A stretch of DNA of 64,000 bases, taken from NCBI GenBank assembly GCA_013399855.1, contig VXAY01004336.1, positions 988,076 through 1,052,075 of the forward strand. Direction: 5' to 3'. The translations under genes were made by a program, and so were the position numbers. The notes under the pieces were generated by a model, which saw only the letters and a program-made list of their open reading frames with translations, searched no databases and was not told the origin of the DNA. Below are positions 11,506-24,411 of this stretch, piece after piece. This DNA comes from Oxyruncus cristatus (taxonomy: Eukaryota; Chordata; Aves; Passeriformes; Cotingidae). Position 1 is the first letter of the stretch, and each line of letters opens with the position of its first letter.

Positions 11506-13976
11506 CACTTCAACAAGAAAGACTGGCCTCTGCAGTACTTTCTTTTAGGAACAATAAGTGTTCCCACAGTGCTCCTCTTAAAAATCAGTAAGAGATATGC
11601 TGATATAGTGCCAAAGACCCGGCAGCTGAGATCTGTGCAAAGAACTGATTGGTCACGGGCTCCTACTAGACAGGTGAATAGGATATAGTTGAATTCTGGC
11701 CTCAAAATGAATAATTTAAGCAACTGTTCTTACCTTTTCAATTCTCTTCGGGGAAAAAAAGAAAAAAGAGAAAGAGAAAATAAAGAAAAACCGATATCTA
11801 TAACAGCACAAGGACAGTTGATGTCAAACTTCTCAAAATCACAAAAATTCATGACTCTGAGCTGGTTTAGTACCTGACCTTCAGCTAGAAGTTTTCATCT
11901 CCTCTGTAAGGGCAGAAAATGCCTAACACCAGGACAGGAAGCACCTACACCAAGATAAGAAACTCTGGACTAGACACAGACTAAAAAATATTAACTTCTT
12001 CAATATTTTTCAAATGAACCAATTATATAGGCGTGAACTACAACATTCTCCTCTGAACTGACATTTTTCTTTAGCTTTTTTTCTCTATATCCCACACTCA
12101 TTCAAATTTCTCTCAAAAAAATCTTTCTGGTACGCCTAGAAAAACACTCCACAATGGCTGGGCAGATGGCAAGCTGCAATGGCTCATTATCCTAATTTCA
12201 ACAGTCTCTCTTTATCTGCTGGTGAAATCAAGGTCAAGTGAAAAACTTTAAAAACCACTATGAGATCTGGGGATCTTAAAATTAGGTTTGCAGTTAGATA
12301 AATTCTAAACATATCTACCATTTTTAGATATTTATTTTTTTTACCATTTGGCAAGCAAAAGGACATGCAAATTGTTCAGGAAGGAGTGATGGCTCCTTTT
12401 CAAGACTGACTTGAGGACATCCACATGCAGGCTGGGTGCTGTCAGGACGGAAGTTCTCCTGCCATCTGTGGTGCCAGAACATTCTAGTAACAGGACACAT
12501 TTAGAAGACTCATTAAGTAATATCTTAATATTGGGGTTGAGACCTTTAGAACTAAGAGTCATTGAAATGCAAGCGGAACATACGTAACTACAGGCCAGTA
12601 GTCCCTTTAGCTGGTCCCCTGTCATCTCAATATCCTTACAACAAAAAGCACCATGCTACAAGAAAAACAAACCCCTGAGTCTTGTGACTGACACTGCATA
12701 CTCAAAAATTTCAAAATCTCACAGGAAGGTATGACCAACGTGTTTACCCACGTAAGCAAGGTCCCAGTGAGCATTTTAAAATGGAGAAAGAGGCCAGTCT
12801 AACATCTGGACTTCTTCTTTGAGATACATCTGAAGAATGAAAGAGACATCTATCCCTCCTGGATACTGTCAGCAGAGGGACATATAACAAATTCTCAAAG
12901 GCATTGTCAAGGGCATATCTTCTTAAGCATCTCTTAACTCAGAAGCATGGTGAGCCCTGTGCCTGGGGTAAGCACACAGGCACCGTGGTGAGGATTCAGG
13001 GAGCATAGTTGATTATTCCTATTTTTACTTGATTGAAAACAGGGAGTTTGCTTCCTGAGCCAGAACCTCGCTTCTCTTTAGATATCCACAACCTGAGAAT
13101 TGCCAAAGCTTATCTCAGTTTAAACTCAGAGATACGGATCTTAATGAAGTATAATTAAAGCAAAGACTGTCTCCCCTTGCTGATGGAAACTGAAACAAAG
13201 GAAAAATGGAACAAAATTATTATAAAACAATTTTCAGGGAGACAACATCACGTCAGCTAAAAGCATCTTGCAGTCTGTCCTCCTTATGAGAAGCTAAAAT
13301 ATTTATACCTAAATATACTTTCCATGGCTGGTCTGCTTTTTGCCTTCATGCATGTTCAGAGAAGTCTTGTCCTTGAACATTACAATCATAGAAATACCAC
13401 AATAGGAAAAGTCACAACCACACATGAAACTTTATTTGAACTATCTGGATGACAACAATCTTAATTAGTAGACCACACACTGACATGTGCAGACACACAG
13501 AGAGGAATGCTGTGTGCCCAAGCTGGCCAACCTCTAAATGAGAGGCGAGGAAGCTCGAAGCTGCTGCTCGTGCTCTGATGAGGAGCACACAGTGCATGTA
13601 ATACAGCAGGAGGTTGGAACCACAAGTTGCACAACACAGAATAGGTTACTTACAACATGTTTGCCATAACTGAAAACAAAAATTGTGTTAAGAACCTCCC
13701 AAGCATCTCTTTCTTTGTAAAAATATGAATCTCACTGCTTTTTTGGAAACAAAAACAAAAAAACCAACATAATAAAGGAGGAAAACAAAACAAAACAAAA
13801 CCCAAACAATCAAGACAGTTACAGAGCCACAGAAGAGAAATGGAAAATGTTTAAGTTAATAAAATTCAATTCATCACTGAATTTTGCCTGCATGAAACAC
13901 AGGAAAATTTTGCTGGCTTTGGTACTGCCAGCAAAAGGTGACTTAAAAGGTTTGATGGTTTATATGAAATACTCAC
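11506..13976. other. Anonymous DNA, no gene recognised
   Basis: No repeat or gene is recognised. A purine-rich stretch at 11750-11785 gives a strong minus-strand pyrimidine tract next to an AAG and GTAAGA donor at about 11732, allowing at most a 12-base microexon. At 13655-13670 another strong minus-strand acceptor (TTTTTGTTTTCAG) and donor (GTAAGTAAC) enclose only 16 bases. Both are noted, not claimed. Confidence 0.4.
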
Positions 13977-14042
13977 ATCTGGATGCGTCAGTGTCTTATC
14001 TCGCTCAAAACGTGTATCTGGTGTTTTCCATGATGGAATTCT
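13977..14042 (-). CDS. Weak candidate exon beside a T/G-rich tract (minus strand)
   Basis: A minus-strand segment of 66 bases is open in frame 0 for 22 codons, from RIPSWKTPDTRFERDKTL onward, and ends in a very good donor, CCAGAT before GTGAGTAT. The acceptor is poor: AG in GGGAAATAG with A-rich sequence upstream, because a long T/G-rich low-complexity tract (plus strand) abuts it. Either the tract has replaced a normal pyrimidine tract or this is not an exon. Confidence 0.17.
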
Positions 14043-14067
14043 CTATTTCCCGTTTGCATAACTGTGC

Positions 14068-14195
14068 TTTTTTGTTTGTTTGTGTTTTTTTGGTGTGGGT
14101 TTTTGCTTTCTTTTTTTTTGTTTGTTTGGTTTTTTGTTTTGTTGGGTTTTTTTTGGTTTTTTTTTGTTGTCGTGTGTGTTGGGTTTTGTTTTTGA
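14068..14195. repeat. T/G-rich low-complexity tract
   Basis: About 130 bp of almost pure T and G on the plus strand, made of TTTG, TTTTTG and GGTTTTTT units without a fixed period. It creates spurious open frames on both strands (lysine-, threonine- and asparagine-rich on the minus strand). Confidence 0.9.
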
Positions 14196-15378
14196 ATCTC
14201 ACAATTATTACGCATCACAAAAATTTGCAGGTAACCTCTCATTCTGAGAGTTAACACTGAACAGATGTTTGAACACATGTAATTGTATTCAGCTTTGCCT
14301 AATATACCACAAAAGAAAAGCAATTTTTAAAACAAATAACTTAAGTTGGAGCAGTGCAACTGGAGCACATCTGACGATTATTACCTTTCCCAACAGTTAC
14401 CGTATATGTTACAGTTATAAAAACATTTTTATAAACAGATATACTTTTCCATAATTTTTACCAAAAAAGGAAAGATGAATTCAGGCATTGAAAAAGTCAG
14501 GCTTCTATTTTTCACGGGAATGGTTAATTAAGCCTAAATTCAGAGATTCTGTGCATACTTTCATGAGGTACTCAGCACCCAAAAGTCAAACTGAGATCAT
14601 GAAATAGGTGCTTGGTGTCTGTGAAGACCAAATTTAGCAATTCAAACTGGAAAGCACAAAGTTAAAGACTGCCTTTTAAAAAATTAGACTTCATGCACCT
14701 TTGCTACATGAAGAAGGCACCATGCAAGATGAAAGAATGTAGTCCATTCCTCCTCATATCCCTGGCCCATCAACCTTGGCAGCAGATCATACGTGTCTAT
14801 TACTAACACCTCTCATTGAAGAGGAGGAGATGAAAATAGGACTTAGCTACATACGTGCTTCTATCAAAATGGGATTCTTGCTTCCTCTCTACAAAACAAT
14901 CCTTAATTTTTCTGCTCTTACCTAAATAAATTTCACTGCGCACACTAAGTTTTCTGATGTCTAGCTATTTTATGTTCAGTCCCAAATCAAGAGAGCACAA
15001 ACTCCTAAATAACCTTGTCATTAAAAGAAACCAAACCAAAAATTAAGACAAGGTTTGTTGTATATAAAGATATCTCCTACTCTAGTTGTTTCCTCAGTTC
15101 AGCCAAGGAGAAGAGATCATGCACATAACTTCTAACTAGGTCACAAACTCTACCTTTCTAATATTTTATTCATGCACTTTGTAAAGGGATGCACATTATG
15201 TCAAGTTGCAAAAGGAGCATCATGCTATAAGCAACGGCTCTTCAAGAGTGGTTCAATATTGTGTTGGGATTACTTTATTTTATGGATGGAGAGACACATC
15301 CAATTTCTTCAGTCAGTGAGAAACAGTAACATAAAATCAAGTAGTCAATCTCTTGACATACTATTTGCTTTAACTTAC

Positions 15379-15434
15379 AGTCAATAGTTCCTTGATGAGT
15401 GTGTGGATTACCCTACAGGAATTCTCAAATATAC
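15379..15434 (-). CDS. Candidate internal coding exon (minus strand)
   Basis: Flanked on the minus strand by a strong acceptor (ATTGTCTTCTTACAG) and a donor GTAAGTT. Two of the three frames contain stops; the open one begins with two bases of a split codon and reads IFENSCRVIHTLIKELLT, ending in phase 0. This is compatible in phase with the segment at 13977-14042 and then with 10790-10851. The peptide looks amphipathic and helical. I do not recognise it and the segment is only 56 bases long. Confidence 0.25.
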
Positions 15435-16570
15435 CTGTAAGAAGACAATGTACTGTCCAAAGTCTAAATTAGCCACATTGAATTCCTACATATATTAGAC
15501 AATATTGAATGGTCGGCACATTATAAAAAGAGTTAAAAATCTCTGTTTCACACTGCATATTCTGAAAAGCATAATGCTTTTAGAATATATACACAGAAAA
15601 ACTGTGTGTGAATTTTCAGCTGGGAGATAATGGATATCTTCAAAAATTACATGAGAATTCATCAAGTGCCATAGCTCTTTGCTCATTAACCTGGATGTTT
15701 ACAGTATGCCGTATCCCGTTTCTTAGGGTCTTTATAATCTGATGCCTTCTTTCAGGCCAGTATTTGTTACATCTGATTCACGAGGATTCAGAAATTCTAT
15801 CCTGAAATTTTCTTTTTTCTCCCCTAGCAAGAAAATGTGGGATGTCTACACCATGCTCAGCACTGCTGAGAAAGAGAAGGGCCTTTGCAGAGGTTAAAAG
15901 CAGGCTCTGGGCACTGAGCCAGTCTCCAACTGTGCTTTGCCCTGCTAAACTGTGTTTGGGTTTGCTGTAAGAGTATACAGTATCTGTATACAGGCTCTTG
16001 AAATACCAGGGGCAATCTAATATAAAAAAACCCCGGAAGCATCAGAAAAAACTATTTAAGAGCCATTTTTCCACTTCAATTGCTAACAGAATATGATTTA
16101 CACATACAACCTGGACGTGAAGTAGCATTCACCTTTTTGGCTTGGATGTTAGCATTGGACTGTAAAATATTTAATTTTACTCCAGACAACACATTTTAAG
16201 TTCTTCAAGAAAAAAGTCAGGATCAAGACTTGCTGGATGGGGACAGGTGTAAAAATTAACAACACAACACATAAAAGTAACAGAGTTAAGAATTAACAGT
16301 TATTATTTGTTGGGCTTTTTTTCCATTACCATACATAGATTTTGGTGTGACATCATAGTATATGCAACTGTCTGAAAAAGTTACTTTCTTGGAGATGTTG
16401 CACAAAAACGTTGAAAAAGGGAGAGCTTAAGATCAGTTGACATGAAGAGAGGAACCAACCTCATCTGTCTGGGATGCAGCAGAGGAAAGAGTTTGTCCTG
16501 CAGACACACTGCCTGGAGCGGCACAGGCTGCCGAGTGCCAGACCCACGTTGACCCACGAGTGCCAGTTGT

Positions 16571-16950
16571 GGGGCTGGAGCATAGGAGGAGAGGGTGAGA
16601 GCACTGTGGTTATTCAGCCCTGAAAAGAGAAGGCTACAGGGACACCTACGCACTGTTTGCTACTGCCTGATGGGAGGGAACACAGACTGTCTGCAAAGGT
16701 GCACAGAGAGGGAGGGGAGCCACTGGCCAGAGCTGCAACATGGAATATTCAGGTCTTATACAGAGAAAACTCTTTTTATTGTCAGGCAGGTGAACACCGA
16801 AACAGGAGCCCAGAGAGTCTTCTAGACCTTCATCCTTGGAGATGCTCAAACTGTCCCACGCATGGCCCTGAGCATCCTGATCACATGGGACCCACTTTCG
16901 TCAGCAGGGTGACCTCTGGAAGTCCCCTCCAACCCGTATGATTCTCTGAT
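16571..16950 (+). mobile_element. CR1 LINE 3' fragment
   Basis: Plus-strand CR1: GGGGCTGGAGCATAGGAGGA, TTATTCAGCCCTGAAAAGAG and AAGGCTACAGGGACACCTA correspond to the conserved ORF2 end encoding [16 protein letters not shown] residues. The copy ends with GTGACCTCTGGAAGTCCCCT, CCAACCCGTATGATTCTCTG. It is more diverged than the other copies, suggesting an older insertion. Confidence 0.88.
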
Positions 16951-19900
16951 CTCATCTTGCGACCTGTTTCAGTGGTGCCAAAAGTCAGTGTCTCTTTGCC
17001 TCACACTATATTCAGCAGCAGATGATCCAGACATGGAAGGCAGACTAATGAATAAGTACATGTTTAAATTCATCACCATATATATTGACTTCTTTCTCCT
17101 TTTTTTTTTTCCATTCTTGAAAGACTGAGATATTTGCTTCTCAGTATGCATCACGCATTTCCTCTGCTTTTCTGCATCTCTCAGTGATTTACTTGTCAAC
17201 AGCACACAAAACAGGATGACTTGAGGAAATCAAGAAAACTCGAGGAGGAGAACAAGAACTACCTAGACACAGAAAAGCATGATCTCTCCCTTTTAGCAGC
17301 AGGCACCTATAACATATTCAGCAAGACAGTGAGTTAAAGGCAGTGCTGTGCAGGACTGCTTTGCATACAGCATTACAGAATCAGTTCAGGAAAAGGATGC
17401 GAAGGACAAAAGCTGCTAATGCCAGTGTTTAACCATCCGTAGGGGCTAAACAAGGGCTGATGGGCTGTGCCATTCAATGCAAGCCTGGCTGGCATGCTGT
17501 AATACTGAACACAGGCCCCAAATACACCGCACTCGAGATATGCAGGGGCACACAGAGGAGATAGAACCAAGGGATGGGAAAAACAAATACTGCTATTTAG
17601 AAACAAAGGAGATGTTCCCATGCCACAAAACACATACTAGGGAGGGAAATTGCCGAGGGTACTCCATAAAGTTCTGTGGTGCGTATCATATTGACTGAAT
17701 TAGCCAGCTCATTAATAATGATGTGATTTACTCCTTGCAGCTCATGGAAGACCACGCTGAGGTAGAACTGTGCAATGATTTCATCAAAAGAAAACAGAGG
17801 ATATGTAAGCAATCTTGAGTTAGACTGTTTGGCTCTCCCCAATGTTTCTACCGACAGTATAAGCAAGAACATACAAATATTTGCAGTGATACAATTCAGC
17901 AGCAGTATTCCCAGCAGACACTGAGCAACAGAGATCACTGAATTAATTTTTTCTGTTTAGTGAAAACAAATGATAGCATTATTAGAAACTGGCAGAGAAC
18001 AAAAAAACCAAAGCAAATCAGCAGACCCACACAGAAACTGGGCAATTAAACTCCCATTTTTCACAGCAAAGATGCCTGGAATCTTAACACTGTAAAACAT
18101 GCAACACTCTCCCCCGATTCAATTTTCCTTAAATCAGCTCTTTTTCTTCAGTATCCCAACCAAACACAAACTACATTTTAAAAACATTAATTTTAAGAGA
18201 TGAGCACAACTCCAAAATGAAGCTACTGAAATCAAAGCACAAGCCTCTGGTACTTTGTGACATGGCTCCTGGGAGTCACTAAAGAAGCAAGTCCTCAGGG
18301 GCTTTGCATCTTAAAGATGTTCAGTGCAAGATCTCAGAGTCTGGATTCACAGCTATTTTACCTGCTAATTACTGATGCATAGAAGCAAACTTTGCAATGT
18401 TAACATCAATGTGCTCATCGATGAACCTCCAAATGGCTTCATACTGCAGATGACGTCCACACTGGATGTAAGCCATGATACTACAGATGTGGTTTTAAGG
18501 TTGGAGAGATTTCTAACCAGCGTCTCCACACTGCCAACAATCTCTTCTTTGGTTCATTTTCTCACCATGTTGTCCACACTGTCATTACTCAATGGAACTA
18601 TTACACCAGTACACCAGGATCTCGCTGAAAAGGAGTACTTAAAAGGGTGGAAATGTTTTATTTTTGATATTTCCTATGAAAGAATAAACCTATATAGCTT
18701 CCACCACTGCACTTTTTCAGGACCCAAGCATTACTAACAACTCTTTTGATACGGAACTTACTGTTGTTTTTACACAGTAAGAGGTAGTGCTAAGGATTAA
18801 TGACATATATGTCATGTTTATTATTTTCTTAGAGACAACTTATTTGCACTTACAAGCTATACTTCAGCTACAAAGACAGCAGAGCTGCCCTCCACTAGTC
18901 ACCGCAGCCACATTACTTTTATCCTACAATCCCTCCATCAAAGCTCATGATAAAGAAAAGCATGACCAATGTAAAACACTTCACTTCTGAACCACTGTTT
19001 TAGAAGTTACAGGAATGCTACAGAATCTACAATGTATTAACTGCAAAAGACTACACCTATACTGAATTCTCCTTCAGCCAGCTACATACCTGGCAGGGTC
19101 AAGCACTAGAGCTGAGATAGGTGAGGGGCAGCCAGAAGCAGAACACGCCCCTCCAGCCATTTTGGCTGGCCAGGATGCTGGTGGATGGCTCACCTGCTGG
19201 ACAAAAGCACCTTAGAGTAGGATCACTCTGGGAAGCGGCTGTGTGACAACAGCTCTCAGCACAGCCGACTGCTGGAGTATTCGCTTTGCAAAGGTGCTCG
19301 CTGCTGTGACAAACTCCGGAGCAGGTCCCAGAGCGCAGGAGCAGAGAGGGGCAGGGCACCCCAGCACAACCCAGCCCAGCCCAGCGGAAGCAGAGGGCGC
19401 TGTTTGCACTGCAGGTCACCTCCTGTCCCCTGCCTGACAATGGCAGATATCTTTGTCACTTTGCTGTTCTGGGAACAGAATATTGTCTTGTGAAATTACA
19501 ATGTTGTTTTAATACTGCCATTATTAGCATTGGCTTCAGACAATAGAATGTTCTGTTGCAGTTGCTGTGGGCTCGCAGCACTGAATACACACTGAGTCAC
19601 CCCACATTAATTTAAATGGCACAACTGCGTGAACATGTGTTCTTTAGTTAAATCCACACACCCCCAAAAGTAAAAATAAGCAGAACTCCAAGGAAGATCT
19701 CACTTTCTACATAATGCAAGCAACCTTTGCTGTGTGCTTCTACAACCTCAACAAACATGCTTACTAAGACTACTCCTATTTTCTGATCAGGTAGTAGACA
19801 CGTACACAAAGCCATCCCAAAAGGGTCATGTCGTGTGCCTAAACATGCCTTTATTCAGTGGCCTTCACTACACAAGCAGAGATGGTACCCACAAGCAGTC

Positions 19901-22900
19901 ACTCTGCATCAAAATGCCAACACAGAGAAGTTTCCACTCCCCTCCTTTCCCTTCAAATAAGAACAGCACCTCTCAAGAATAATCACTCAGATGCTTTCTC
20001 ACTACATGTAATAATGTACACCCCCAGTTATATTCAACCCCATTCACAGCAGAAGACATCCACAAGATTTCAAGTTGGAGCACGGGGAGAGTCTACTGCC
20101 CAGACATTCACTCTTACCACAGGACTTGCTGTGCCGCCAATTCACCATGCACTGCTGATACCAGTGAACATAAAACCAAAGCAAACAACTGATCTGTGTT
20201 CAAACTTGTCTGTGCTTCTGCCCCTTAACTAAACCCTCCTAGGAATAGAAACTGCATCACGTAAGAGTTTGCTTACTTTGAAATGAAACTACAGAGGGAA
20301 CAGAGGGTTAAAATAAGAGAGCACTTTTTTTGTATTACACCTCTGAAACCATCCTCCACAGTCCTCTCCACACCAAAGCGGCACAGCTGCCTGCAGCCGC
20401 ATTATTTTACACTTCCTAAAACAAAGCCTCCTATGCCTAATGCATCTAACACACAATCAGATATACTTCAACCAGGTGTTGTCATTATAAAAGGATTTTC
20501 CTGTCATGGACACTCACAACATTGGGCACTTGAACAACTGTCCTGCCTGACAGAGCGTGACTTCAGTCCAATATGAATTCAAAGGATGCAAACTGAGGCA
20601 AATAAAGCATTCATACCACCAAACATACCTTAATGCCCTTCCTTTAGGAGAAGCCCTGATGTGCTCATCTGAATCTCTTGTCCTTGTCCTCCTTCTAGGG
20701 TGAACTTCTCCTCCAGTCCAGTAATTCCTCATAGACCAGAGCTAGGGAAAAGAAGTCCCCAGCTGCCCTAGCAGTTTTAAGGTCAAGTTAAAAAACACAA
20801 ACAATACAGCATACAAAAGTGTTCAAGTGAAGGTCTAGCTATATGAAAAACTATACTAATAAAAAAGCCTTTGTTTTTTTTTACCACAGAGGATATCTAA
20901 AGGGGACACAGTTTCAGAAGTCCCCTTAGTTTTCAATTCCTCCCTCCTTATTTTGAAACAACAGCATCTAATGGAAGGAAAAGTGACTTTCTTGCCTTAC
21001 TGTAAGGAAAGCTATGGACCAAAACTTCTTAAATACCCACAATGAAGGCAATACCTAGAAATCTGAAAAGAGGCTTTTATGCCCATGTTTGAATCCTTAC
21101 ACAAGTTTCTGCAATTGCATATAAAGAACAACAAAAGACCTTACATAAATACCCAGCAGTCCTAAACTGTACTTAAGGCCATGTTGGAGGTGGATGGGAG
21201 GAGCTGGCAACTGGCCACCTCACCAGGGACAAAGGTGACATGACATGCTATCCTTTGGAGCTTGCTTTTATTCTGTGCTGATTTCCCCTTCTTCTCCTGG
21301 CAGGTCTCTTGCACACCTGTGCAATGCAAGCCTGATTGCCAGCCAAAATGAGCCCAGCCCAGCCCACAGGGTTCCTCCAGTGGACCCTGAGAACAAAACA
21401 ACAGTGTGCCCTTGTCCAAAACGTGCATTGTGTGCCACAGGTTTTGTGACTGCTGAGGCTTCCTTGGGTCTGCACAGTATAGTTCATGTGGTGGGCAGAG
21501 TCAACAGCTTCCTCAATTCTCTCTTCTTCATCCAACAGCAAAAAAATCCAATGTGCCCTGTGCGTGGATACGGCCTGGAACAGCAATGCTTAGGACACAA
21601 TCTGGTGAAGAAGGATAGCATGCTACTGCCACCAACCCCTGACCCTCTGAAAGCTTATTATACCTCAGTAAACTAATGTGACTTCAAGCCCACAGACACA
21701 GGGGAAGGAGAACAGCAGAGAGAAATTTGTAGGTCTTTGCTCCAGAGTCCTGCCTGCCCTTATGTTTATTGCTCTTGAATGGATTTTCTTTCTGCTGACA
21801 AGGCCATTGAAAGCCTTGCAGGCCACAGGTGGGCTGGTGTCACCCTTGAATGTGACATTCCAATCTTCCCAGATTAGACAAGGTAGCCAGAAACAACTAC
21901 TTGAGCACAGAACACAAGTAGCATAAACTACAAAGTAGCGTGGGGATTGAGGGAAATGTTAATACAGTATTCCTGAGCCTAAGTTTCCACTGTTCTCACA
22001 TCACTACTGCAAAGGGAGCAAGGTTTCTGGGAACGTAACTGCAGCCCTGCACCGCCTTGCACTGTGATCACCTACACGGCAAAGTGCAGCACGCTGACTC
22101 AGGGCTGAATTCTCCTGTAACTCACCGCTGCTCACGCGGAATCAAGATGTGTATTTTAGATCACACTTCCAAACTGTTTGCGTTTTCACAGTATGTGGCC
22201 AAGCAGGTGAATCCTTCAAACAACACTATGCAAAAACTACATGAAACCTCAGAATTTCAGGTGAGACAATTTCCTGCTTAACCGCAGGCATTTCAAAAAA
22301 CGAAAGAGATGTGCAGTGCACAGGGGCAGTCTTCCAGAAAAGCCAACTTTCTGGAGCTTACAGCTTATCCTCCGTAGCTCATGGAAGGCTTATACTTTAA
22401 CCATGTGAAAACGTTATCACTTATTATTACACTATAGTTCATGCTCCCCCCCTCAGACATGAAGGTAAGCTTTAAAATTTATTACAAAATTCAAGAGCAA
22501 TGCAATTTTGGTGAAAAAAACCCATCTAAAATGACAGAATACCCTCAGCATTAAAATATATTAAAAACACCATTTTTTTTATTTCATACATTCAATCCTA
22601 GAGTGATTTTTATTAGCCTAGAGAACATTAGAGCCTTGTAAAGTCAGATTTACAACACAACTTGAAACAGCCCCATCTATAGCCTATGAAGTGCTGTTAT
22701 AACACAAACTTTAAAAGTGTCAAACTTCAGTGAATTATGAAACTTAGCACTTTGCCTCTTTTTAGCTGTAATCTTATATGAAAAGGGGCTATCACAAAAA
22801 CTGCCTGCCCTTGTGCTGTAAATATTTTATTATTTTATTTATCTTACAGCTGTTACAAAAGTGACAAACCATACACTAAACTGCTGATTTTGTGAACCCT

Positions 22901-23735
22901 TCTGAAAGCTCGAATTTCACTACAACTTCTGGATTAAAATATAAAGCAAAAGGATAAGACAAACCAGGAATGACTAGATACATCAAAAAATCAGGTTTTT
23001 AAGCTTAATATTTTAAAATGTATGGGGGGCAATAGCCCACAAGAAAAGTGTCAAAATCACCAATTTGGGCAGTATTTAAAATAAACAACTGCATATGCTT
23101 TTTTATTCCTGCTTCCTAGATTCTCTTAGTTTTCTGTAATTGCTCCAAGACTTCAGCAAAAACATACAGTATTCTGAATTTTGGGCATGGTATTTGGGTA
23201 AATATTTTGGTTTTCTTCTCAGTAGATAAAAACAAAATTTAGCAAGTATGAATGTATACCTGTTTTTCCCAGTGCACAAAGTTCAACTACTGCTATTTCT
23301 GAAAAAAATCATGTCAGTAAACGTGTAAGTTCTAAATACCTCTGTGCATTTCTCTTTAAGTACACAGAAGCACAATAACTTGGGGTAACATCCCCCATAA
23401 CTGCTAAATAAATCTGTAAGTGCTACATTTTCACAGTGAAGCACCGCATTATATCAGTGTCACAAACCGCACCTTTCTCACGTGATGCCATGCATGCTTG
23501 GGAAGATAAATATACTCCATGCTGTCAGTGATAAGTTCTTTTAAAGTTCACTCATGATCTGTTTTTACTTTACCTTACTAATCCTTATAAAATTGCTTTT
23601 TCTCCCTGCTTGAATTCATTTACCTTCTTTCATTCACCATCAGTAGCTATAGTAGAAAATGAGTAACTGAAATGTCAAAATGTTGCCATTAATTTCAGTG
23701 TTGCAGGAGAAAGCTTAAAGTTGAAAAGAGAACAT
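16951..23735. other. Anonymous DNA, no gene recognised
   Basis: Apart from the candidate exon at 17741-17804, no feature is supported. A modestly GC-rich patch near 19300-19440 has long open frames on both strands, as expected for GC-rich DNA, without a recognisable product. A 113-codon minus-strand frame at 17597-17938 overlaps the plus-strand candidate exon; neither is confirmed. Confidence 0.4.
17741..17804 (+). CDS. Candidate internal coding exon (plus strand)
   Basis: Plus-strand segment with a strong acceptor (GATTTACTCCTTGCAG) and a donor GTAAGC. Frame 0 from the acceptor is open and reads LMEDHAEVELCNDFIKRKQR then I, ending with one spare base. The composition is charged and plausible for a coding exon, but no family is recognised. 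It lies opposite a long open frame on the other strand. No adjacent plus-strand candidate has a matching phase. Confidence 0.22.
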
Positions 23736-24171
23736 TAGAATCATAGAATCATTACGGTTAGAAAAGACCTCTAAGATCATCCAGTCCAACCGTTAACGCG
23801 GCACCACCATGTTCATCATACCAAGTTGTACCCCCAAGTGCCACATCCACGTGCCACACTTCAGGGATGGTGATTCCATCACTTCTCTGGGCAGCCTGTT
23901 CCAATGCTTGACCACCCTTTCAGTGAAGAGACGTTCCTGATACCCAGTCTAAACCTTCTCGGGTGCAACTTGAGGCCACTGCAACTACTGCTTGTTACCC
24001 GGGAGAAGAGACTGACCCCCAGTTCACCTTCAGGTAGTTTTAGAGAGCAATAAGGTCCCCTTATTGAAGGGAGCCCTCTTTTCTCCAGAATAAACAACCC
24101 CAGCTCCCTCAGCCACTCCTCCTAAGACTTGTGCTCCAGACTCTTCGCCACATCGATTGCCCTCCTCCAGA
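23736..24171 (-). mobile_element. CR1 LINE 3' fragment
   Basis: The plus strand begins AGAATCATAGAATCATTACG and continues AAGATCATCCAGTCCAACCG, GGGCAGCCTGTTCCAATGCT, then GTTACCCGGGAGAAGAGACT and CCAGCTCCCTCAGCCACTCC: a minus-strand CR1 of about 435 bp covering the 3' UTR and the end of ORF2. The frame is disrupted. It stops at about 24171 in the segment encoding the RRAI(D/V)-like region. Confidence 0.95.
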
Positions 24172-24314
24172 TGTACGAATTGGAAATACAAGCTTTTCTT
24201 TGTTTTACATATATGTGTATAGGTGTATGTTTACAGTATTTATTTATATATTTTGTTCTGAATGTCAGAAAAACCACTGCTTTCCTACCCTGAATACTTT
24301 TCCAATTCCCGCAG

Positions 24315-24411
24315 AGAGGGATGAAAATCCTAAGCAAAATGTCACTGTTTATAATGCAAAACATCTTATACAGAGTAAACACAACCTACCTCATGGCAGG
24401 GGGAGATAAGA
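24315..24411 (+). CDS. Weak candidate exon (plus strand)
   Basis: An excellent acceptor (ACTTTTCCAATTCCCGCAG) precedes a segment that ends at GTAAGT (24412). Frame 0 is open for 32 codons. The more protein-like frame (RDENPKQNVTVYNAKHLIQ) meets a TAA five bases before the donor and would need the alternative donor GTAAAC at about 24374. There is no protein recognition, so this is only a candidate. Confidence 0.15.

Noticed and set aside
13988..14323. Lysine-, asparagine- and threonine-rich open frames on the minus strand
   Set aside because: They are translations of the T/G-rich low-complexity tract.
17597..17938. 113-residue minus-strand frame with hydrophobic stretches
   Set aside because: No good acceptor or donor bounds it, and it overlaps a better-supported plus-strand exon candidate. 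Hydrophobic translations are common in AT-rich DNA.
19099..19459. Cysteine-, serine- and alanine-rich frames on both strands
   Set aside because: Overlapping frames on both strands of a GC-rich patch, with no signal peptide or cysteine spacing matching a known family.
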